NCBI RefSeq assembly: GCF_000150275.1
Contig: NW_002060947.1
Span: 7,062,482-7,126,481, forward strand
DNA from: Trichoplax adhaerens
Taxonomy: Eukaryota > Placozoa > Uniplacotomia > Trichoplacea > Trichoplacidae
DNA: 64,000 nt
Direction: 5' to 3'
The position numbers and the translations under genes were made by a program. Positions 39,693 through 51,596 of the stretch are shown in pieces; the first letter of the stretch is position 1, and each line of letters begins with the position of its first letter. Under the pieces are notes generated by a model, which was not told the DNA's origin, made no database searches, and was given only the letters and a program-made list of their open reading frames with translations.

Positions 39693-41818
39693 ATGAAGCA
39701 AGCAGTAACAATTTTTTATGTTATTATAACGATTGCTGTGATTTCGCTGACACTATGGCAGAATTATCTCAGTCACAATCACCGCAGCACGTTCAAATCT
39801 TGCCCCTGTTCGAAAATGTCTCTATGCCAACCTCTTCAACTTGGCCATCGGAAAGAAGTCATCGGATTTACTGTCGATCATGGGATATGGCCTAAATATG
39901 ATTGGAGTAAATTAACAACTTTAGTCCTATTTCAAAAAACTATCGACCTCAAGTTAGTGTGCCATGCTCATTCTAAAAATGTACGGGTTGTCCTGGTTGC
40001 AGACTACCCTGTTAAAAATCTTACCAATCAACATCAACGTTCGGATTATGTTAAAAGCAATGTAGCCAAGGTAATGGATTTAGACATAAATGGCAAGGAA
40101 AGAATGGACAGGATAGCAAATCATAATACGATATTTTAAGTAATTATATTCTACTCTGGTACTGTGTATAGTTATCAGAATGAAATAGGATTGATACATA
40201 GGGTGTTCGTAGATTACGTTTCTTCTAAAAGCTAATGAAATGGATTCTGGTACGAAAAGTACATGTATTACGTACAGCTAGTAGTTTTCTTATTTGTATT
40301 TTATGAATTAAGGTTATAATTATGATTTCATACTATGGTAGTACACTCGGTTATGAAATAGTTCGTAGCATTCTTAGTTCTATTAATTAAAAGAATTAGG
40401 AAGATGTAAATCATTGTTTTGATGGTGATATTGGATTCAATTCTCAAACCGTTAATTTATAGGCTTAAACAAACTCGAGTTATAACTATAGTTTGATACT
40501 GTGGCAATAAACTCGATTGTTCTTAAACAGTTAACTCGTAGAATTAACTAAACTAGAGTTGTAATTTAGTTTGATACTGTGGTAATAGATTCAATTCAAT
40601 TCTTGCACAGGTAACTCTTAGGGTTCAATAAGCTAGTGCTATACTAGTGTAATGCTGTGGTAGAGATTCACTCTTGAACAGTCAGTATCTGTCTTAGCTA
40701 TCTTAACCGAATCGGAGTTTGTAGTATACTAGCAGATTCAGTTTTTGACTGATTCAAATTTAAACTGCGATTTTTTAGGCGAAAAAATATTACTTAGATG
40801 GTATCAATATTGATATTGAACAACCAATACTGAAGAACTCTGCGGAAAGCAAAGGTTTAATAGCTCTTGTAAAGGAGATGACGGATTCGTTTCATTCACA
40901 GATACCTGGCTCTCAGGTAAGACATTGCATTGCCCTTAATTATTAGTGGCATGTGACTTTTAAGCATGATTCCATAGACTCGATGGAAATAATTAAGTTC
41001 AATGACTGATCTCATTAATTAGATGCTTTACGAGTATTACTGCTTATACCGTTATAGGTCTCTATTGATGTTGCTTGGTCTCCGAAATGTATCGATAAAC
41101 GTTGCTATGATTACGCAAGCATAGCAAAAGTGTCTGACTTTATGGTTGTAATGTCTTATGATGAGCGTAGTCAAGTTTATGGTAGCTGTGTCGCTAGTGC
41201 TAATTCACCCTTTAATCAAACTTTTACGGGTATGTATTAAATGCTGTAAGAATCAATTCGTTCCTCTATAACAAAGTAAACTGCTTAATCATGATAGACC
41301 TACAGTATTATCATTCTGACAAGATCAGCTAATGTAGAGTAATGTTTGACGCTTACTTTTTAGGTGTACAACAGTACTTAGATCTTGGGATAACCGCAGA
41401 CAAGTTAGTTTTAGGCCAGCCATGGTATGGTTATGATTATATTTGCCTAAATGTAACGGCCGATAACATTTGCCAAATTAAAAAAGTACCGTTTCGAGGA
41501 GCCCCTTGCAGCGATGCAGCTGGATTACAGCATGGCTATTCGAAAATTCAAATGCTTCTATCTCACAATGCAACAACGGATAGAATTTGGAACGGTACTC
41601 TTCGTGCACCGTTCTTTAATTATAAATCAGCTAAGGATCATAAAATACATCAAATTTGGTACGATGATCCTGAAAGCTTAAAGTTAAAGTATGAAACTGC
41701 AAAACATACTTTTAAGATGCGCGGCTTAGCATTTTGGACCGTCGATTCTTTAGATTACGGCAACTCTCCCAGTGCTAAGAATCAAACTAAAGAAATGTGG
41801 AACGCAATTACTGTTTAA
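39693..41818 (+). CDS. CTBS: Di-N-acetylchitobiase, canonical copy (GH18)
   Basis: Four exons, join(39693..40070, 40779..40916, 41058..41229, 41364..41818), encode 380 aa (human CTBS 385). A hydrophobic N-terminus (residues about 4-22) should act as signal peptide or anchor. The cysteine motif CPCSKMSLCQP follows. The GH18 catalytic signature DGINIDIE lies at 133-140, with Glu140 as the proton donor. VSIDVAWSPKCIDKRCYDY, MSYDE, WYGYDYICLN, VPFRGAPCSDAAG and QIWYDDPESLKLK all follow human CTBS. The enzyme cleaves the reducing-end GlcNAc of chitobiose cores in lysosomes after removal of the asparagine. Of the three copies this is closest to the vertebrate enzyme and is probably the ancestral function. 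Intron 1 contains about three copies of a 79-bp repeat. A polyadenylation signal AATAAA is at 41868. Confidence 0.95.
40420..40665 (+). repeat. 79-bp tandem repeat in chitobiase-1 intron 1
   Basis: The landmark GATACTGTGG recurs at about 40495 and 40573 and, as AATGCTGTGG, at 40651. Each copy is followed by a degenerate AATARAYTCRATT and a TTAACTC/GTAACTC element. Three to four diverged units in all. Confidence 0.65.
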
Positions 41819-44127
41819 AGGAACTATAGTTTAATTGAAACCTTTGCTAACAATCAATCTACCCGTAAATAAAATTATTGTATAAACAAAGTCATTTAAT
41901 ATTATATTATGAACTTACACTATAACGAGGTTACTCCTGTATCGGATTATTCTTTACGTAATTTGAGTAAGTAAACTAGCTATCTTTCTAAAGGGTTTAT
42001 AGCTACTGCATATTTAATCATTAACTTTTAAAAAGAATGAATTATTTTTGGATTTGAAGAGTACTTTAAATAAAATTACAAAAATTTTAATGCGATTCAG
42101 CATTAATATCTTTTTGTAATGTTGTAACAGATAACTCTCAATTGTTATTTTAACTAATATGTATAGAGAGAAGTGTATATTTACCAGACAATATCCAATA
42201 ATAAATTGATAACAAATAACGGAAGCAATTGTTTATGTACTGAAGCTTATTTTACGGTTTACAACGAAGCGATTGACATTAACCATCATACCCAGCTCTA
42301 CGAAGAAATTTGTAAAGCTAGGATGACTCCTTAACCTTGATAAAGCATTAACATAGCGTACATTACAGAAGAAATATATTTTGTATTACAACGTAATTAC
42401 TTTTTGAATCTATCTCTTGACACATTTTCGCTAACAAGGTTTACCAACATTGATGTTCATACTGTATTAACTCACCCTTTTATATTGTTCACTTTTGAAT
42501 TGAGATACTTGTAATTGGCGAATTTCCAATAAAAATATGTGCCAATGGTCGATAGACAAGTACCTTATTTCAATAATATATATTTCACACTGGACACTAG
42601 CTCTCCAGCATACCGGCTATGTTTATTTTCCATGTAGTTACCAGTTATTTCTTAATACCAATCCATCTGTTAAAATTTGCTATCCATTACTATTAAGAAC
42701 CGCAACTTTTCAATCAATATCGTACTCTACGAGATAGAAGTTCCCATTAATTTGCTAATTATAAAGTCCAACAGCTTTTATGGTGAAGAAGTAGTTAAGA
42801 TCTTTGTCATTGATTTCTGATAGTATTTATTATATAGTTTCCGTATGTATTGCTAATAGTTGCAGAGATTGTAAAAATTTAATTTAATCTATCCATAGTA
42901 TCAAAGAAACCGGCATTTACCACCGATGAAAATCAATGGAACTATTTTGTTAGCCGAAGAGTAAATTGTTATTATAAACTATTATTTTTTGCTCATTTGA
43001 AGGTTACATTCGTATTACTCGTATATCCTCCAATAAATTATACAACAGCTTCAATTTATATAGGGCAACAAGGTACGGCAATTCCTTGGCAAAGTATAAA
43101 ATTTCTTGCTTATTCTTTTGCTTAAGAAATCGATAATGCTTTGAACAATATCTAAACATAAAAAATAATAAACGGCAAGTAGTAGATTAAGATGGCCGAG
43201 ATATTTATGTAATCAGCCTTCTAAAGTAGCAAACTTTAATTCAAGGGCATCACCAAGAAGTTATGGCCTATAGTCAAAAGTATATCGGTAGTTTATTATG
43301 CAATATCCAATCTTATTGCATAGAATTACTACTGATGTTATGTGAACAACAACTAAGTCTGGATTTGTAGTATAATTTAAAAACACATTTTATCGATTTA
43401 TTTTTTATTGCAAGTTTTAAAATTTGTCCATATAGTGAAAATTACACACGTATATACCGATATACGAGTATAGTAAACGCTAGGAATGCACTATCATCGT
43501 CATCTTTTTGTAATTTATATTTGAGCCACTCACTTTGTGAAGTCTGTTATACTGTATGCTCTTACAACTATCGATATTAAAGAGATTTTTTCTCTTTGTC
43601 ATTCAAACGGATGCTAAAAATAAGAAAGTAAAAATAAGCATTCAATATGCCAATTCGATATTACTATCATGAGAATACGAAAGAGTAAGTAAAAACGAAA
43701 GGTAAATTAATCCAAATTAATTAACATTGTGATTTATGCACATTAGAGTATGCATGGAGAAAATTTTTTTGAATAGAATATTGCTATTACCAAGATACAA
43801 CAATGATATTTATGGTCTTGATATAGCCTGATGATGGTCAAAGAAAGTAGTTGAAACTATGTAACGTGATTTTAAGAATTACACATAAATTAGAAGAAGT
43901 TAACATTTCGAGTGTTCCTTAAAAAGTGATTGCCTTATGATCCCCTAATTAGAACCTCATATAAATAAGAATCAGTTGCCGTACATTCAGCAATTTCAAA
44001 ATGAAATTTGTTACGGTTTGATCATTGTTCTATAAGGATTAATATATGATCTTTTATATTTAATATTGAGCATTGAAATAAGGAACGAAAATTAAATCAT
44101 TTCAAGCTGTTATTAAGCTAGAAAACA
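41819..44127. other. Convergent intergenic region
   Basis: AT-rich stretch between chitobiase copies 1 and 2. No gene, gene fragment or repeat was recognised beyond the AATAAA at 41868. Confidence 0.6.
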
Positions 44128-46553
44128 TTAAGGTTTCGAGTTTTTGAGTACTGTATCAATGCATTTCCACATTGCTGCCGATTCTTTGGGGTACTGGACA
44201 TAATTAGGAAAATCGGTGCTCCACATTCCAATTCCTCTTATACCAGATTTAATGGCATAACTATATTTAATACTTAAGCTCTTTGGATTATCATACCAAA
44301 CTTGATGTATTGCACCCTTTGCATCCTTATAATTAAAATATGGTGATTGCGAGCTATTGGACCATTTAGATCCAGAGGTTTTATTGCTGTTAAGATATTT
44401 TTCAATTTCTCCATATTCAATAGAACTCTTACTTGAGTCATCATTGCCTTGTATATTCCATTTTACATTTCTTCTAGTAATCAAACCATGCTTCATTTTC
44501 TTAAATAATTTTGCCACATTTTTTAAAAATAGTTTCTCTGAAAAGTTAACGCAAATATCATCGATCAAAATGCCAAGACATCGATAGTTATAGCCATACC
44601 ACGGTTGTGCAGTGACAATTTTAGACATTTGTGCTCCTGCTTTTTTATAAGCGTGAATACCTGCCAAAATGATGGAAAATGTGATTTCTGTTAGAATCGA
44701 CATTTTAGCTATTCATTGTCAACACACATGTCAAGCTTAATAATTTTTTATTTACTTCTAAATACAGGATGCACTTACTGTAAACAGTGTTTCGAAATGG
44801 AGAATTTGCGCTGGCGATAAGTGACCCTTCTTCATCATAATTCATAGTAATAACGAAATCGACAATTTTCGATATAGCTACATTTTTGTAGCAATGGCCA
44901 ATAGTACATTGGGGCCAATAAGATGCATCAAATGTTACCTATAAGCGATTAGAAGGAGTTTATACGTATTGCCATTCTCATTTAAACTCTATCAATACAT
45001 AATATAGTATGTCAATATTTTTATAGGCTAGGGATTAAGTTATCGTTTCATCATAAAATTTGATTATTTATCCTAGCTCCATTAAATGGTTATAGGCTGG
45101 AAAAAGCAAGACTGTATAAAGTTGGCTAAACCGTCACATCCCTAATAACTTCTACTGCTTTTCATTTTATTGAAGTAGGCTAACATGATTATTCATATCT
45201 TTTGTATTGATAATTAATAGATACTTACCAGAGATCCAGGAAATGCAGAATGTATAGCAGTTGTAGTTTGATTAACAAACTTGATTAAATCATTCGCTTC
45301 AGGCGAGATAATTGGAATCGACTGTTCAATATCGAAATTAATCCCATCTAAGAATTTGGTTTTAATCTATTGTCAAAATGATAAAAAGACATAATGTATA
45401 TTCAAAGGATTGATAGAAACAAGCACGGTAGTAGAGTTAAGTTCTAGTTTGCTTTAGACATCTTTACCCTCCAATACCCTAGATAAACTAGGCGAAAGTA
45501 CTTATAAGCATCTATAATTCAATGTTTAGAATCCATCGGAATAATGATAGACTATGTATCTAATAGTCTTAGAGGAGAGCAAGAATCAAACATTTTACAT
45601 AATACGATTAGCAAGATATTATTTTAATCTTCCTGAATATTGATGAATTAGGCGATAAATTATAAATAGCCCTGTTTTCTTCGCAATATGGCCTACTAGT
45701 AACTCATCAAAATCGTGTCAATAAAGTACATTTAATGCCAAGAACGTGCGGCTGCATGCTGAGATTGAGATTTAATTATCTTCAACTATACGTGACATTA
45801 AATGAAATTCATTTCTTCTTTTAACAATCAAAGATTGATGCAAACTAAAATGAACAATTCTTTTGGGGTCTATCAGTAACTTAAAACTGTTCTCAATTGA
45901 TATTCTGAATGTTTTAGATAGCCAAATACATGATTAAAGCTGAAGCCTATTATTATTCCTACTAGAAAAAGTAAATTGTGTTTTCTTTCTGTATGCTAAC
46001 TGAAAGAAATATATGTTTTATGGACAGTCATTTCATCAATATCACTTTAAGCTATTTTTTTTTATCTAGAATAAGTATTTTACTACTTTTATTACTACTG
46101 CCATCATAGTATTTTTAGATGCCGCAACCGTAATGATATCCTATCAGTCCGTATCATATCATCATTCGATAGTAAAATTCGATAAAAAGCTTGATTTACC
46201 ATTTTTACTTTATCTTTAATCCATTGATCAATATGTGTTTTATTAGTCAACTGTTGGACAGGAAAAGAAGCTTTAGGAACGAGACGAACGTGATGAGAGT
46301 GAGCATAACATAATAAATTAGGATCGATATTAGGCAATTGTTCTTCAAAGAGAGCAATGGTGGTGAGATGAGTCCAATCGTAATATTTCCAAAGCCCGCG
46401 ATAGACTGAGAATGCTACCACTTCACTTCGAGGACCTATTTGCACTGGCTTACAAAGTGATGGCGTGTGGCAAGGACATTGATCGATTCCATGAATTTGT
46501 ATTAACCAGTTTAGAAAACAAGCTATCAGAAAAGTAGTAGACTGATATGCCAT
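44128..46553 (-). CDS. Di-N-acetylchitobiase paralogue 2 (GH18), diverged
   Basis: Four exons, complement(join(44128..44660, 44779..44938, 45229..45366, 46200..46553)), encode 394 aa with the same intron phases (0,0,1) as the other two copies and an identical 138-bp second exon. A signal peptide is likely (hydrophobic residues about 5-18, LIACFLNWL). CPCHTPSLCKP and the GH18 signature DGINFDIE (125-132, Glu132) are intact. WYGYNYRCLG and QVWYDNPKSL are present, and MSYDE has become MNYDE. Between WYGYNY and SPYFNYKDA the conserved VPFRGAPCSDAAG block is replaced by about 75 unrelated residues rich in Lys and Ser. It is probably a secreted or lysosomal glycosidase; the altered segment may change the substrate site. 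Inverted relative to its neighbours. Confidence 0.92.
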
Positions 46554-48956
46554 TTTCTCTCGTAGTGTTATATTATTGTTGTCTGCTTGTACTGGATACT
46601 TGCTAATAAATCATAAATTTGAATAAATCCTGGCAATTACAATTGCAAGATCGGGTTTTTCAGCGTTATCAACACAATCTAATGCAGATTTCCTATTGAA
46701 TTCTGTTAGCCTTGAACATAAATCATCCTAGTTATTACATCGATGATTGATAGGTGGGATTTCTTCTCTATGCAACTAACCTATTACTTTAATGGACGGT
46801 CTGATGATGTATTTTATTGGCTGAATATCCAGTTACGATCTAAATTTACTCAGTTACAGTATTGTAGTAAGGGAAATGAAAGCTTCTCCACCGTTAAAAC
46901 TATAATAGAATTAACACAGAGTGGAGTACAAAATCATGATTGTATTAATATTACTAAATCCAATCCTAGCTTACGTCAATGCTCAACTCAATTACTCAGT
47001 AAACATTCACTATCCGCGGTTGGTCACCAAGCACACTATGGCCACCGATACAAGACTGTCTACAGTTAAAAAAGTATCTACAAAGATCGATACTATACCC
47101 TTCTTCTATTTAGGAAAGTTTATAATTAATGGATATTTACTACCCATACACGCGATGGCAACCGATACGAGACTACTATTCAATACTATCTGCCAAGGTT
47201 GATAGTGCAGTCTCAGTTCTAGCAATGTTTGTTTATTCATAAACTGTATACAAGAAAGCGGCCGATATAAGGCTACAGTCGAAAAGTACAAAATCAAGCA
47301 GGACAGTGTCTATGTATGCTTAATTTCATGGCCTTGGATTTAAGAATGTTTATTTAGTTATTTGTTGATATTCATTGGCCGTATATAGGAAAGTAACCCG
47401 ATGTATGGCTGCAAAAATAGTTTGAAAGAGTATCTGCGAAAGCTGATAGTCTATAGGCTCTAGCCTTGGAGCTGGATCTAGCAATGCTTTTTCAGTAGTT
47501 AACATTAATCTCCTATACCAGGCTATATACGTATATGCAGGATTGCTGTGCATGATAGTTATCGCTACAATGGAAGAATGCTTCTTCATGGGCTGATTTT
47601 TACTATCAACAAATATAGAAATAGCAGCCAATGCAAATCCGAAAATGCTGTATGGCGGCCAGCTTGTATAATCTGTACTAAGTCACAATACCTGAGAAGG
47701 TCTGTTAATAAGGCCTTAATTTAAGAATGATGAATAATATTAAACTAGAGTTATGGGTGGCAGAATGGGATTAGATGATAAAAATTGTCCAATTATTAAT
47801 GTACTAGATAGCAACCGGAGCAAGATTGCTGTAGGATCGAATTGGCTTACGTCTGTTATTGTTTTGTTCTCAGTCAAAAAATATCTACAAAGGTTGATAC
47901 TACCATCTAGAAATATTTATTCATGAGCTGATGTAAATTATACCTATACATTATATTCTACGTAAGATATTAAGTGATAAAAGGCTGTAGTCAAAAAGTA
48001 GCTACAAAATTGGATACTACAGTCTTGCGTCTCCATTTTTTGATTAATTCATATCGATTGCCACCAATAATGTAAATCGCTATAGTTCAACAGTATAGAT
48101 AAATACGTCAACGACTAAGAGTGGGAAGACAACAAATCCTACAGACTCCCGCCGAGCAATATCATTCATGTTCAATTGATGCTATGGCGCAATATTGGGC
48201 AATATATCTAACCCAATATAGCCTAATTTTGTTTGTACCATAGTGAATTAATAATTTAATTAGCTCATGGGCATCGTCATTGATTCTGATTATACTGTAC
48301 GTATATGCACAAAAACTTGTAGATTTGTGGTATCCATTCAACGCAGTGTTTCAATATCCATGTCTAAAAATTCATCTAGAATACAGTACAGTGAGAGACG
48401 ACGATCAACCCTGTAATGCAAAGTGGATTTCTAAGCACAATACGAAGGGAATCCTGCTAAACTCTAACAGAAACAGGGACATTAGTCCTGATCTCTCTCT
48501 ATTCGACCTCCATCTTACCCTAAACAAGCCTTTGGGTCATTTGTTGACCAACGTGGGCAAGGTTTGGGCGTGGTTGCCATAGTTACTCGATGATGACGTC
48601 ATACGATCTTCACCACGGACTTCAGGGACGTCACGTTACCGTCATGTTATCGTTGTTTATTGATGCTAGTTGTATCCATCGATGGACTAGAGCAAGGAAA
48701 ACATCGATCATCGCGGTTCTATTCTCATCAACTTTCATCATTTTCGTCTAATTCCGCTGAAATTTGGTCAGAGTAACGTCAGATTGACTGGCTAACCAAA
48801 CGGATTGTAGTTTATAACCGTTGGAATCCAGTTGAAGACATTCTTCTCCAGCAAGAAGAGGGATAACACAGCGTTTTAGATTGAGTGCAGCCATTTGCCA
48901 GCTACATAAACACATTCATTAACGACGATCATCATCGACTTGAAAGAGCAACGATC
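46554..48956. other. Divergent flank with degenerate dispersed repeats
   Basis: The region lies between chitobiase copies 2 and 3. Degenerate copies of AAAAAGTATCTACAAAGGTTGATACTA occur near 47068, 47188, 47424, 47875 and 47993, each embedded in a partly similar 100-120 bp block with CGATA/CTACAGT elements. An open frame of 100 codons at 48280-48582 has no recognisable motif. A perfect TGACGTCA lies at 48594-48601. Confidence 0.55.
48594..48601. promoter_or_regulatory. TGACGTCA (CRE-type) palindrome
   Basis: A perfect palindrome about 356 bp upstream of the chitobiase-3 start codon. A near copy (GGACGTCAC) follows at about 48627. Confidence 0.5.
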
Positions 48957-51596
48957 ATGATTAAAATTATAGTACTAGTCTTGATCAGTGGTTTGACTTT
49001 AGTTACGGGTTTACAATCTACCAAGGCTTGTCCTTGCCAACCTGAATCCTTGTGTCGACCCGTTAATGTCGGTAACAGACCAGAAGTGATTGGATTTACG
49101 GTCTATCAAAATGCTTGGCTACATTACAACTGGACTTATCTAACCACATTAGTATTGGATGAAGTGCAATTAAAGAATGTCGATCCACATTTGTTATGCT
49201 ATGCTCATGCTAGAAATGTCCGATTATTAGCTCTGGTTCAATTCCCAGAAGCTGCCATTGAAAATGAAACACTACAACAATCTTGGACTGTGGAAACCAT
49301 ACAAATGGTGAGATGAAGTTATTTTTATTATGCTAGGCGTTATTACAATTGTAAAATTAATTCTAGATCAGAAGTGACGATTAAAGTAACGCTATACAAG
49401 AATAGAAACTTGTAGAGAAATCAAACCGCAATCGTTCTATTCTTGCTAGTTTTACATCCCCCATATTTGGAAACGTAAATAGAGCATGACTAGAAGTTTA
49501 GCTGTGACTATTGACAATCCGTGTATATGAGAATAGACAAATCGCATTTCTGCGCGATTTTGATTTCCTACAGAGTTTTTTCAACAACAGTTGAGCTCGT
49601 TAATCTAATTTGATGAACCTTTAAAGTTAGTTGTTGACGATCACACATCAGCTGTTACTTCTGTATGGATTGATATAAAATTTCTAGCCAGGTAATTTAA
49701 AATGAAGTCACTTCAGACTGTCATTTAGACTTAAAAGCTAACGAAATTCTTGCTGTGCAGTATGTGTATACTTTCGGAAAACGTTGGAGTTACTATAAAC
49801 ATGGCTGTAATACCATCAACATTCAATATTCGTTGTTAACCACCGTATCATGACACATATTTAAATAAAATTCGTAGCAAACTAATCTGAGAATAAGATC
49901 ATTTCAGATTATGATTTAATCTTACAAGGTAACAAAATCTCGCTGTACTGGATGTGTGCTTTTGTGAAACGTGAAAGTCATTACAGCTATCCAAATAAGT
50001 ACTATACAATCCATGAATTATTGTTGGCAAGAATTTAACATGACTTATCGTTTAAAAGATACCATAAAAATAGCACTATTTGAGCTCGGTTATTGCTTTC
50101 GCTAATTTAATTACTACGACTATTATATAATTGAAGATTATAAAAATTATTGTAGATCAATAATTGAAATAGTAGAGTAACCATAGAGTTAACATTGCGT
50201 TTTAAAAATCTGCCATTTGGATATTAATAGGTTGCGGATAAACATTTAGATGGAATCAACATCGATACAGAAAAGTACTATCCAATCAATTCCTTAAAGG
50301 CAAAGAAACATGTCGACTTTATCAATCGAACCACAATTGCATTTCATGCCATCTTCCCTGGATCACTGGTAATCAAACTCTCTCTTAAATTATTTACATT
50401 CAATGATGTCTTTTAGTCGAGTTACTGATTGTACAGCTTATGCCATGTTCGAAATTGGTTTGGTCAACCTTTATAAATTATTCTTGTATCTGCCCTAACC
50501 TAGGTAACATACGATGCAGGCTATATCGACAATTGCGAACAAAACTCATGTTCTGACAGCATTACGATAGCATCAGTCGTCGATTTTATCATGACCATGA
50601 ATTACGACGAAAATGGTCGAAAATATGCATACTCCAATTCTCCGTATTATAATACTGTTAAAGGTAATTCGTCTCTTGAACTTTCTTGATAGATTTATGT
50701 GTATATGCATACTTAGTCTTAAAAATGAATAGTTCTTAATCTAATTTAGTATACGTATATGTGTTATACTCGTATGATCACTGCTTTTAGTGGTTAAAAA
50801 ATTAGTTATGTAAATAGCTTATTCTAATCTCAGAAATACACTGCAATATTTTAGTATTGTAGTACGTCCATCTAATAAGCGACGTACGGCTATCCTTTAA
50901 ATCATGTTTGACTATCAAATACATGTGATCTACAGAACAGTACTTCACTCCTGGATATAGCTCACTAAAACTAAAAGTATATACAGTATATACTTTTACA
51001 CATTCATGCTGTATGATTACATTAATGCAACCGTGAATAATCGTTCTTATCATTCTTACTTACATTTTAAATCAGGTATTAAATCTTATTTAAATGCTGG
51101 CATAAATCCTCAAAAATTGGTCGTAATCCAACCTTGGTATGGTTATGACTACAAGTGTATAATTCCCCCTGGAGCAGATTACTGTATCATTAAGGAAGAC
51201 TCCGCACTTGCATCGACCAATAATGCTACTAAACCAAAGAGGAGAATATCAAAATTTCCTTTCATTATACCTAGTGATGATTGGAAAGTAGACCCAAATC
51301 AAGCGTCCATTACCTACGGAGCTATTTGCAACCGTCTCCGTAACCATAACAACACTCGAAAGTGGAACCCTGTTACAAAGACTCCATATTTCAATTACAA
51401 GCGAAATACTGGAGAAATTCATCAAGTGTGCTATGATGATGCCGAGAGTATGCGGCTAAAGAGCGATTATATATTTAGTATGAAAATACGCGGTATAGGG
51501 GTTTGGACCGTTGACTTTACGGACTATACCAATTTTCCAAAAGAGTCTGCCGCTTTATGGCAAAGCTTGACATTTGGGTTGGAAAAAATGCCCTAG
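48957..51596 (+). CDS. Di-N-acetylchitobiase paralogue 3 (GH18), diverged
   Basis: Four exons, join(48957..49307, 50231..50368, 50504..50663, 51076..51596), encode 389 aa. I start at the ATG at 48957 because it opens a clear signal peptide (MIKIIVLVLISGLTLVTG); the open frame extends upstream only to a GTG. CPCQPESLCRP and the GH18 signature DGINIDTE (124-131, Glu131) are present, with Lys replacing the usual Gln after the Glu. MNYDE replaces MSYDE as in copy 2, and VWYD has become VCYD. The middle segment after WYGYDYKC is expanded and unlike copy 1, but shares SITYGAICNRL with SIEYGEIEKYL of copy 2, so copies 2 and 3 are sisters. Intron 1 contains two diverged copies of a block of about 105 bp near 49704 and 49897. 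Confidence 0.93.

Noticed and set aside
48280-48582. Plus-strand frame of 100 codons upstream of chitobiase copy 3
   Set aside because: No homology or domain seen; it lies in a promoter-like region with repeats and no splice support.
48885-48956. Upstream GTG start for chitobiase copy 3
   Set aside because: The added 24 residues would precede a typical signal peptide that begins exactly at the ATG at 48957.
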